Below are positions 1 to 5,490 of a DNA stretch of 7,190 nt, piece by piece. Under the pieces are notes generated by a model. It was not told the DNA's origin. It saw nothing but the letters and a program-made list of their open reading frames with translations, and searched no databases. Position 1 is the first letter of the stretch. Every line of letters begins with the position of its first letter. The position numbers were made by a program, and so were the translations under genes. The stretch is from Desulfobulbus sp. (lineage in GTDB: Bacteria; Desulfobacterota; Desulfobulbia; Desulfobulbales; Desulfobulbaceae). Where the stretch lies: assembly GCA_028684915.1 (NCBI GenBank), contig JAQUEZ010000296.1, positions 1-7,190 on the forward strand, in the 5' to 3' direction.

Positions 1-1
1 G

Positions 2-799
2 GATGAAGAACTGCTGCCGCTCTTGGACGGCACGCCGATCAGCGGGCCGGGCGGCTATACCAGCCAGTCTATCCGCGAGTTGTGGCGTCGGAGGGTGCAG
101 CAAAAGCTGCCCTGGGGCCGGACCGGCGGCCATGCCGACACGACCGAGGCGATCGAGCGCACCCTGGCGCTGGCGGTGCGTTATGCGCTTGAACCGGCGC
201 GGCTGGCGGCCACCATAACCAGCAACACCATCCTGACCCAGAGCGACGATACGGTCGTGTCGATGACCGTGGCCTACGGCGCCGTGCTGGGTCTGCTGGT
301 GCAGGGCCATACCCTGGACGCGCAACTGTCCGGTCTGCTGATGAAGCTGGTGCATAGCGGAGCACTCCCCTTTCATGCCGTAACCGGCGACAATCTGCAG
401 CCGCCCCGTCCCGGCGACCAGGACCCGCCGCGGGCCGGCAGGTTCGCATCTCCGGATGCGCTGCTGACCCCGTCCTATGTGGCGGCCGCCGCCGTTGATC
501 CGGACATCCGCATCGAACCCGCCTGGAAGGTATCCATCGTCTACGGCATGCCCTGTGCCATCTATCACCAGCTGCCGGCCGCCTACCACCTGGCGGCCCG
601 CTTTCACGACAATTTCGAATCCGCCCTGCTGCACGCCATCAACGGCGGAGGCCAGAATCAGGCGCGCGCCATCCTGACCTGCGCCCTGGTCGGCGCCCAG
701 GTGGGTTTCAGCCGCATCCCGCAACGCTTTCTCAATGGGCTGGAAGAGTCCGCAGAGCTGTGCGTATTGGCCGTCAAACTGGCCGCAGACATCGATTAA
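2..799 (+). CDS. ADP-ribosylglycohydrolase-family protein, 5' end outside window
   Basis: The frame is open from base 2, so the gene begins upstream; 265 residues are visible. Members of this family (DraG/ARH, COG1397) are all-helical hydrolases that remove ADP-ribose from proteins or act on related ADP-ribosyl compounds, using two metal ions held by an N-terminal T/S-D-D-T motif and a C-terminal GGDxDT motif. Here an SDDT is seen at visible residues 81-84, in a context (SDDTVVSMTVA) like the N-terminal site. The C-terminal site reads GGGQNQARAIL (residues 215-225), with no aspartate where the canonical motif has them. The following GALVGAQ...IP-like tail is typical of the family. The next gene starts 33 bases downstream on the same strand, so co-transcription is likely. 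Family assignment is fairly sure; whether it is a standard metal-dependent hydrolase is doubtful because of the altered motif. Confidence 0.82.
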   Translation, partial: DEELLPLLDGTPISGPGGYTSQSIRELWRRRVQQKLPWGRTGGHADTTEAIERTLALAVRYALEPARLAATITSNTILTQSDDTVVSMTVAYGAVLGLLVQGHTLDAQLSGLLMKLVHSGALPFHAVTGDNLQPPRPGDQDPPRAGRFASPDALLTPSYVAAAAVDPDIRIEPAWKVSIVYGMPCAIYHQLPAAYHLAARFHDNFESALLHAINGGGQNQARAILTCALVGAQVGFSRIPQRFLNGLEESAELCVLAVKLAADID

Positions 800-832
800 A
801 AGTGACACCACACAGGCAAGCAGGGGGTTGTG

Positions 833-2065
833 ATGAGCACCAAGAGGATCTATTTCCCCAATGGACACGGTGAACAGCTTGCAGCGCGGTTGGAGCTGCC
901 CGGGGACGAAAAGCCACTGGCCTTCGCCCTGTTCGCCCATTGTTTTACCTGTTCCAAGAATCTCAATGCCGCCGTTCACATTTCCCGCGCCCTCAGCAGC
1001 AGACGCATTGCCGTGCTGCGCTTCGACTTCACCGGCCTGGGAGAAAGCGAGGGGGATTTTTCGGCAACGACCTTTTCCTCGGAGGTGAGCGACCTGGTGG
1101 CGGCGGCCGACTTTCTGGCGCGGGAGTACCAGGCGCCGCGGCTGCTTATCGGCCATTCCCTGGGTGGCGCGGCCGTACTGGCGGCTGCGGCGAAGATTCC
1201 ATCGACAGCAGCAGTAACCACCATCGGCGCCCCTTTCCACCCGCTCCAACTGCGGCGTCTGCTGGGTGAGTCTGCCAAACAGATCGAGCAGGCCGGCAAG
1301 GCCACGGTGCGCATCGGCGGCCGCGAGTTCACCATCCGCAAGAGTTTGCTGGACGACCTGGAGGCCCAGCAGCCGGCCGAGAACCTGCGCCGACTCAAGA
1401 TTGCGCTGCTGATCATGCATTCCCCGCTCGATCGGGTGGTGGGCATCGACAATGCCTCCGAGATCTTCCGGGCCGCCAGCCACCCGAAGAGCTTCATCTC
1501 CCTCGACAAGGCCGATCACCTGCTGTCGGAATCCGGGGATTCACGCTATGTGGGCGGCATCATCGCCTCCTGGGCCGGGCGCTACCTGGCGCTTTCCGAT
1601 GAACCGGAAACCACGCACATACCGGCCGGGGTGATCGACAACCGGGTCACGGTGTCCACCGGGGCAGAGGGATTTCGCAGCGAGGTCTTCGTCAACGGTT
1701 TCCCGCTTGTTGCCGACGAGCCGCTGGAGTACGGCGGCACCAATGAAGGCCCCTCCCCCTACGAGTACCTGCTGGTTGCCCTCGGCGCCTGCACGGCGAT
1801 GACGCTGCAGATGTATGCCCGCCGCAAGGGTTGGCCGCTGGAGGAGGCGCTGGTGCGGCTTTCCCATCACAAGGTCCATGCCGAGGACTGCCGCGACTGC
1901 GACGAGAAGGAACGTAAAATCGACAGGTTCGAACGCGAACTGGAACTGCGGGGGGAGCTGGACGAGACGCAGCGACAGCGTCTGCTGGAGATCGCCGGCA
2001 TGTGCCCGGTTCACCGCACCCTCACGGGAGAGGTGCGGATCGAGACCACCCTGCGGCCTGGCTGA
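833..2065 (+). CDS. Bifunctional alpha/beta hydrolase / OsmC-family protein
   Basis: This is a natural two-domain fusion of about 410 residues. Residues about 20-250 form an alpha/beta hydrolase with nucleophile elbow GHSLGG (Ser109) and likely acid Asp200 (HSPLDRVVG) and base His229 (KADHLL). Residues about 275-405 form an OsmC/Ohr-type domain with the peroxidatic cysteine in GACTAM (Cys320) and the second cysteine in GMCPVH (Cys391), plus an [11 protein letters not shown] stretch seen in this fusion subfamily. OsmC domains reduce organic hydroperoxides by a cysteine pair; the hydrolase substrate is unknown. The protein should be cytosolic, as no signal peptide is visible. ATG at 833 is preferred because the AGGGGG at 822-827 then has a 5-base spacer; GTG at 830 is an alternative. 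The stop at 2063-2065 abuts the wrbA remnant. The gene looks intact. Confidence 0.93.
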   Translation: MSTKRIYFPNGHGEQLAARLELPGDEKPLAFALFAHCFTCSKNLNAAVHISRALSSRRIAVLRFDFTGLGESEGDFSATTFSSEVSDLVAAADFLAREYQAPRLLIGHSLGGAAVLAAAAKIPSTAAVTTIGAPFHPLQLRRLLGESAKQIEQAGKATVRIGGREFTIRKSLLDDLEAQQPAENLRRLKIALLIMHSPLDRVVGIDNASEIFRAASHPKSFISLDKADHLLSESGDSRYVGGIIASWAGRYLALSDEPETTHIPAGVIDNRVTVSTGAEGFRSEVFVNGFPLVADEPLEYGGTNEGPSPYEYLLVALGACTAMTLQMYARRKGWPLEEALVRLSHHKVHAEDCRDCDEKERKIDRFERELELRGELDETQRQRLLEIAGMCPVHRTLTGEVRIETTLRPG

Positions 2066-2066
2066 A

Positions 2067-2573
2067 TTGTCGTTAACGCTTCCCGAAGATGTGCTCGGGA
2101 AGATGGGCGCGCTTGAGGCGCAAAAGGCAATGGCACATATTCCGCTGGTTCAGCTGGAAGATTTGATTTCTGCCGATGCGATAATCTTTGGCACCCCCAC
2201 CCGCTTCGGGAACATGTGCGGACAAATGCGTCAGTTTCTCGATTCAACCGGCCAACTCTGGTTGAAGGGTTCCCTGGTCGGTAAAGTCGGAAGTGTGTTT
2301 ACCATTTCCGCTACCCAGCACGGCGTCCAGGAGTCCACCATCCTGAGTTTCCATATCACCCTGCTTCATCAGGGAATGGTAGTCGTAGGCCTGCCTTACG
2401 CCTTTGCCGGGCAGATGGATAACTCCCAGATAACCGGTGGTTCTCCCTATGGCGCTTCTACCATCGCAGGGACTGACGGTGCACGTACTCCGAGCGAAAA
2501 CGAAGTCGCCGGCGCCCGTTTCCAGGGTGCCCATGTGGCAAAGATCGCCCGGAAACTTTCGCAAGGGTCGTAA
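2067..2573 (+). pseudogene. wrbA: wrbA remnant: NAD(P)H:quinone oxidoreductase lacking its N-terminus
   Basis: The frame encodes about the last 165 residues of a WrbA-type flavodoxin-like quinone reductase. Recognisable are [15 protein letters not shown] (FMN-contacting loop), [14 protein letters not shown], the segment ending [12 protein letters not shown], and [15 protein letters not shown] near the C-terminus. WrbA proteins are about 200 residues; roughly the first 40, carrying the FMN phosphate-binding loop, are absent. The homology begins immediately after the TGA of the upstream hydrolase/OsmC gene, and no missing piece lies upstream in any frame, so a deletion breakpoint near 2065 is the simplest reading. 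Possible restarts are TTG 2067 or ATG 2103, but a product from either would lack the phosphate-binding loop and probably not bind FMN. The rest of the frame is uninterrupted, so the loss may be recent or the fragment may still be translated. Confidence 0.85.
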
Positions 2574-2625
2574 ATTCGGGGAAAATCCATTCTGTGCATC
2601 CTGCCGGGCGCAATACCACAAAAAT

Positions 2626-2650
2626 GGGACTTTTCCGTGGGAAGAGTCCC
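2626..2650 (+). terminator. Rho-independent terminator after wrbA remnant (probably bidirectional)
   Basis: GGGACTTTTCC (2626-2636), a GTG loop (2637-2639) and GGAAGAGTCCC (2640-2650) form an 11-bp stem with a single G-U pair. It is followed by TATTTTT (2651-2657) and preceded by AAAAAT (2620-2625), so it could stop transcription from either strand. It lies 53 bases after the wrbA stop codon and would end the hydrolase/OsmC transcript. Confidence 0.8.
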
Positions 2651-2720
2651 TATTTTTATCGGACGACTCATCCGACAAAACCGAGTACTGCAGGGTGGAA
2701 ACATGTTATAGAAGTATCGA

Positions 2721-2745
2721 AGTCCCTCCAGACGACTTAGGGACT
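2721..2745. repeat. Short inverted repeat sharing one arm with the MITE-like left end
   Basis: AGTCCCT (2721-2727) can pair with AGGGACT (2739-2745) across an 11-base loop. The second arm is also the first bases of the terminal inverted repeat of the element at 2740-2918, so the two pairings exclude each other. The stretch 2703-2727 begins ATGTT and ends in CGAAGTCCCT, loosely like the element's right end at 2897-2919 (ATGTT...CGAGTCCCT). It may therefore be a worn right end of a second, earlier element copy; this is speculative. Confidence 0.4.
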
Positions 2746-2918
2746 CGGAAAATACCGGCGTACCGAGATCGCGCCGGGATTTGGGTCGGATTTTGGCGAA
2801 CCGATTGAGCAAAGCCGCAGGCATAGCAGGGCTATGTCGAGGATTTTGCGATTGAGGCTCGACGAAAGACGGCCCGAAGACGGAATGCGAGATGGTATGT
2901 TGGTATTTTCCGAGTCCC
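2740..2918. mobile_element. MITE-like element, 179 bp, 17-bp perfect terminal inverted repeats, TTA flanks
   Basis: GGGACTCGGAAAATACC at 2740-2756 is exactly the reverse complement of 2902-2918. The element is flanked by TTA on both sides (2737-2739 and 2919-2921), as expected of a 3-bp target duplication; alternatively the repeat is 18 bp (2739-2919). No open frame of transposase size fits inside. The interior is itself palindromic: CCGGCG (2755-2760) pairs with CGCCGG (2772-2777), and a central CATAGC-AGG-GCTATG hairpin lies near 2822-2836, set in a larger imperfect dyad bounded by GCAAA and TTTTGC. Size, ends and lack of coding capacity fit a non-autonomous transposon moved in trans. The layout could also suit a structured intergenic repeat with an RNA role. 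The parent transposon family is not identified. Confidence 0.65.
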
Positions 2919-2971
2919 TTAGTGAATACCGGTGAAGCGACCCTTCGACCAGGTTACTCGCGGCAAGGAGA

Positions 2972-3256
2972 ATGGCATTGTCGAAATCCGTTGAAATGAC
3001 GATCGTCCCTGATGACGACATCCCCCGGCAGCAGCAGACCGACCACGATGAGGACGGGATAGATGTGCCCTGGGACAGCATCAATCCGGACACGCTGCGC
3101 AACCTGATCGCCGAGTTCGTCACCCGCAAGTGGTCCGACAGCGAGTTTTCCCTCGATACCAAGGTCGAGCAGGTACTGAAACAAATCCGCACCGGGCAGG
3201 CGAAAATTGTCTTCGACATGATCTCGAATACCTGTAATATTGTCCCGAGCAAATAG
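2972..3256 (+). CDS. yheU: YheU/UPF0270-family small protein with N-terminal extension
   Basis: A 94-residue protein whose residues about 31-94 match the YheU (UPF0270) family: VPWDSINPDTLRNLIAEFV, then a KVEQVLKQIRTGQAKIVFD helix-strand part and the closing TCNIVPSK. Family function is unknown. Family members usually start just before the (I/V)PW motif and are about 70-75 residues, so the first 30 residues, acidic and glutamine-rich (DDD, QQQ, DHDED), are an extension. The start is uncertain. AAGGAG at 2965-2970 is only 1 base from ATG 2972 but 7 bases from the in-frame TTG 2978, which may be the real start. GTG 3065, with GAGGA at 3050-3054, would give a family-length protein. The gene follows the MITE-like element by about 50 bases. 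Confidence 0.8.
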   Translation: MALSKSVEMTIVPDDDIPRQQQTDHDEDGIDVPWDSINPDTLRNLIAEFVTRKWSDSEFSLDTKVEQVLKQIRTGQAKIVFDMISNTCNIVPSK

Positions 3257-3347
3257 ATCCCTTAGGGAAAGACGCTTCCGCCATAAGTTCCGGACGCATT
3301 CAAGGACGGGTAAACAATCGGGGTAACCAACCCGAAACGGAGGAACC

Positions 3348-3638
3348 ATGTCCAGGATAACTGTCGTCGCAAAGCTGGTAGCCAGGAAAGAAGCCATTGA
3401 AACGGCCAAGGCCGAAGTCCTCAAAATGGTTCAGCCGACCCGGCAGGAACCGGGTTGCATCGAGTACCGTCTCCACCAGGATAACCAGGGCCCTGCGGTA
3501 TTTTTGTTCTATGAGAACTGGGAAAACCTTTCCTGTCTGGAGCAGCACATTAAATCGGCCCATTATCAGAGCTACGCTGCCGCTGTGGCGAATCTGCTCT
3601 CTGAAAAGGTGGTTTGCAAAATGACGGAAATAGCCTGA
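3348..3638 (+). CDS. ABM-domain putative quinol monooxygenase (YgiN-like)
   Basis: A 96-residue protein of the antibiotic-biosynthesis-monooxygenase (ABM) superfamily: a dimeric alpha/beta ferredoxin-like fold found in YgiN quinol monooxygenases and related cofactor-free oxygenases. Seen are the first strand ITVVAKLVARKEAIE, the EPGCIEYRLHQDNQGPAVFLFYENW segment (a family hallmark, with the E-x-W after the strand) and the HxxxAHYQSYAA-like helix near the C-terminus (residues about 66-78). The length is normal for single-domain members. A clear GGAGG at 3339-3343 sits 4 bases before the ATG. The substrate cannot be told from sequence; quinol oxidation is the usual database label, not a demonstrated role. 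The DUF456 remnant starts 59 bases downstream on the same strand. Confidence 0.85.
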   Translation: MSRITVVAKLVARKEAIETAKAEVLKMVQPTRQEPGCIEYRLHQDNQGPAVFLFYENWENLSCLEQHIKSAHYQSYAAAVANLLSEKVVCKMTEIA

Positions 3639-3697
3639 ACCTGGGGATTCGTCATGTTCGATACGCAATACGACTATCAAATCGGCGAGAAGACGAC

Positions 3698-4054
3698 ATG
3701 TCCGACCAGTCAATGATACTCTGGATTCTCGGGGCCATTCTCACGGTCACCGGCTTGTCAGGACTCCTGCTGCCGATGGTGCCGGGAGCGCCGGTATTGT
3801 TCCTCGGGTTGCTGCTTGGGGCTTGGGCCGAGGATTTCCAGTATATAGGTTTCTGGACGCTCCTGGTTCTGGCAGCCAAGGCGGTGCTCACCTATGCGGT
3901 CGAGTTCGTCGCTTCCGTTCTGGGGGTGAAGAAATACGGCGGTTCGAAGCGTGCCATGGGGGGAGCCGTTATGGGCGGGATCGTTGGGCTCTTTCTGGGT
4001 ATTCCCGGCATCCTGTTCGGCCCTTTTGTCGGGGCGGTCAGTCGTCGGCAATGA
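3698..4054 (+). pseudogene. DUF456 membrane protein, 3' end replaced at an IS junction
   Basis: The frame gives 118 residues matching the DUF456 family of small integral membrane proteins of unknown function. Hydrophobic segments are at residues about 6-26 (WILGAILTVTGLSGLLLP), 31-43, 50-75, and a glycine-rich pair at about 87-114 (GGAVMGGIVGLFLGIPG, then GPFVGAV). Family members are usually around 160 residues. After GPFVGAV the frame reads only SRRQ and stops, and the DNA from about 4041 onward is antisense to a transposase remnant. The gene is therefore cut at about 4040. ATG 3698 was chosen because homology begins there and GAGAAG lies just upstream; an earlier in-frame start at 3614 would overlap the preceding gene and adds no family-like sequence. 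A shortened membrane protein could still be made. Confidence 0.8.
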
Positions 4055-4894
4055 ACTGGACGAGCCGCGGCTTGTCTTTCATTCCTTTGAGCTTGATCTC
4101 CTGGTCGAGGGCAACGCCCTTTTCTTTCCGGCCGAGCCGCTTCCTGGAGTATTCCACCAGGGCATTGTCCTTGAGCCGGGTGACGAAGAAGATGCCATTG
4201 GTGGTCAGTTCCTGCCATCATAGTCGGTGAAGCCTTTGTCGAAGACGACGAGCGAGCCCTTAGGCAGCTTCAGCATCCTGGCCCATGACATCTCGTGCTT
4301 CTTGCCTTCGGTCACGTCAATGAACTCGGGCAAGTAGCCATCGGCATCCAGGCCGAAATGCAGCTTTATTGCGCCTTTCTTCTGCCGGTAAGTGGCCCAG
4401 GGAAAGGCTGCCAGACAGAGATTGATGATACTCGCATCCAGCAAATAGATTTCCTCATCGATCTTGAAGCGGTGCTTCGGGGCCACGACCTGACAGCGCT
4501 TCAACATTTTGTGAAAGAGCTCTTGGTATAACTCATGCGGCTGTTCATCGTTCACTCTGGCCAGCGTGGAGCGGAAAACCTTCTTCATCCCCAGGTGGTA
4601 GAGCTTGTGCCCTTGAGCCTTCAGGTTCTCCACCACATCCCGCAGGCTTTTTCTGCCGGAAAGTTGGCAAACTAGCATGGCCATGAACTGCGACCAGCGA
4701 TTGAAAGACCGAAACTTGTGCCCGAGATGATGCTTGCTGGCGAGGGATTCAAATTCATGTCTCTTGAAAAAACCGACAACTTGATTCAGTACTGTGTTAC
4801 AATGTGCTACGGCTCTGATCTCCTTGTGTTTATTGGCTTTTGGCGAACTCAATATACCACAAGTAGCTCTCAGAGCCTTTCTTTTATGTATCAA
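4041..4894 (-). pseudogene. IS4-family transposase remnant, frameshifted and truncated
   Basis: This is a DDE transposase of the IS4 type with a DUF4372-like N-terminus: HEFESLASKHHLGHKF, then FMAMLVCQLSGRKSLRDV. The first catalytic Asp is in LLDASIINL (Asp153 counted from TTG 4894) and the second in VVFDKGFTDY (Asp219). Just after DYD a one-base loss near 4216-4218 shifts the frame and gives a stop at 4205-4207. In the shifted frame homology resumes as QELTTNGIFFVTRLKDN and runs to FIADD at 4041, then ends. The C-terminal third with the catalytic Glu is missing. Relatives usually begin MAH-NTVLNQ; here that position (4808-4810) is GTA, so the native start may also be mutated. The remnant cannot be an active transposase, and its terminal inverted repeat on the 4041 side is gone. 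Confidence 0.88.
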
Positions 4895-4985
4895 CTATGG
4901 GACAGCAGTGAATACCGTTGCGATCAAATTTTCCTTGAAAAAAAATGAGAAAATGCATGGAAGATTGTTGTTCGGAGAAATAACC

Positions 4986-5414
4986 ATGAAAAAAACCACA
5001 GGCAACAAAACGATTTATATAACTAGAAAGGATAAGACCCGACTTGAAAAACTGCTGGGTGACGAAATATTGAAATTTGGATCTAATTTCAAGCATCTTG
5101 AAGGACTGACAAAGGAACTCATGAAAGCCAATATCGTGGAGTCGGAAAAAGTACCTTCAGATGTCATAACCATGAATTCCAAGGTGCGAATCTACGATCT
5201 TGAGAGAAACGAACTCAATGAGTATGTACTCGTGTTTCCGAATGAGGCAGATGTGGATCAAAACAAGATATCCGTTCTCTCACTCGTCGGAACAGCAATG
5301 ATAGGATGCCGAGTAGGCCATGTTTTTATCGTCAATACCCCGACTGGCGAAAACCAAATGAAGGTAGAACAAATTCTTTATCAACCTGAAGCTGCCAAGG
5401 ATTATCATTTATAA
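4986..5414 (+). CDS. rnk: Rnk-like regulator of nucleoside diphosphate kinase
   Basis: A 142-residue protein resembling Rnk, a GreA/GreB-like factor that binds RNA polymerase and was named for its effect on nucleoside diphosphate kinase levels. The N-terminal part (residues about 8-60) is the short helical region (DKTRLEKLLGDE...EGLTKELMKANIV). The C-terminal FKBP-like domain shows PSDVITMNSKVRIYDLE, LVFPNEAD, SLVGTAMIGCRVG and the closing YQPEAAKDY, which is characteristic of Rnk. GGAG at 4974-4977 lies 8 bases before ATG 4986; in-frame starts further upstream run into the transposase promoter side and lack homology. The gene is visibly richer in A/T than its left and right neighbours, suggesting separate origin. 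It reads away from the IS remnant and looks intact. Confidence 0.85.
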   Translation: MKKTTGNKTIYITRKDKTRLEKLLGDEILKFGSNFKHLEGLTKELMKANIVESEKVPSDVITMNSKVRIYDLERNELNEYVLVFPNEADVDQNKISVLSLVGTAMIGCRVGHVFIVNTPTGENQMKVEQILYQPEAAKDYHL

Positions 5415-5419
5415 TCTTT
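5397..5419 (+). terminator. Weak hairpin overlapping the rnk stop codon
   Basis: AAGGATTAT (5397-5405) can pair with ATAATCTTT (5411-5419), with one G-U pair and a 5-base loop, followed by CTTCTG. The stem is A/T-rich and there is no clean U tract, so termination is only a possibility. Confidence 0.3.
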
Positions 5420-5436
5420 CTTCTGTGAAGGTTCTT

Positions 5437-5454
5437 AATGTGATGAACATTCAC
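5437..5454. promoter_or_regulatory. Dyad upstream of the NO reductase remnant, possible regulator site
   Basis: AATGT (5437-5441), five bases, then ACATT (5447-5451) is a perfect dyad; overlapping it, GTGA (5440-5443) and TCAC (5451-5454) are 7 bases apart. It lies about 40 bases before the presumed NO reductase start. CRP/FNR-type regulators control many such genes and bind TGTGA-N6-TCACA-like sites, but the spacing here is off by one, so assignment is weak. Confidence 0.22.
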
Positions 5455-5490
5455 GACTTGGACTCAAGGCTACAGTTCTCAGAATTTACT

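Larger units (their letters stand above)
2574..2971. other. Gene-free stretch rich in inverted repeats
   Basis: No convincing gene lies here; the small open frames crossing it on both strands have no recognisable family and run through the repeats. It holds the hairpin terminator at 2626-2650, a short hairpin at 2721-2745, and the MITE-like element at 2740-2918. All three share GGGACT/AGTCCC cores. The AAGGAG at 2965-2970 is the ribosome-binding sequence of the next gene. No clear sigma-70 promoter was recognised. Confidence 0.6.

Noticed and set aside
976..1509. Long minus-strand open frame opposite the hydrolase domain
   Set aside because: It is antisense to a clearly recognised protein; its translation is Ser/Arg/Ala-rich with no family features, as expected of a GC-rich shadow frame.
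1541..2014. Minus-strand open frame opposite the OsmC domain
   Set aside because: Shadow of the OsmC coding sequence; no recognisable motif or ribosome-binding site.
2437..2808. Plus-strand open frame running from wrbA through the terminator hairpin
   Set aside because: It overlaps the wrbA frame, then reads through a terminator stem and repeat ends; composition is not protein-like.
2620..2960. Possible CRISPR array because of recurring GGGACT motifs
   Set aside because: The motifs are inverted and irregularly spaced, with no repeat-spacer periodicity and no cas genes nearby.
2737..3252. 171-residue minus-strand open frame across the MITE-like element and yheU
   Set aside because: It begins opposite yheU and ends inside the element; no family resemblance, and yheU on the plus strand is well supported.
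3254..3268. TCCCTTAGGGA palindrome after yheU as a terminator
   Set aside because: Arms of five bases around one central base with no loop and no U tract; it cannot form a proper hairpin, though it echoes the CCCTTAG sequence next to the MITE-like element.
3614..3697. Upstream extension of the DUF456 frame to a start inside the ABM gene
   Set aside because: The added residues do not resemble the family, and ATG 3698 begins the conserved membrane segment.
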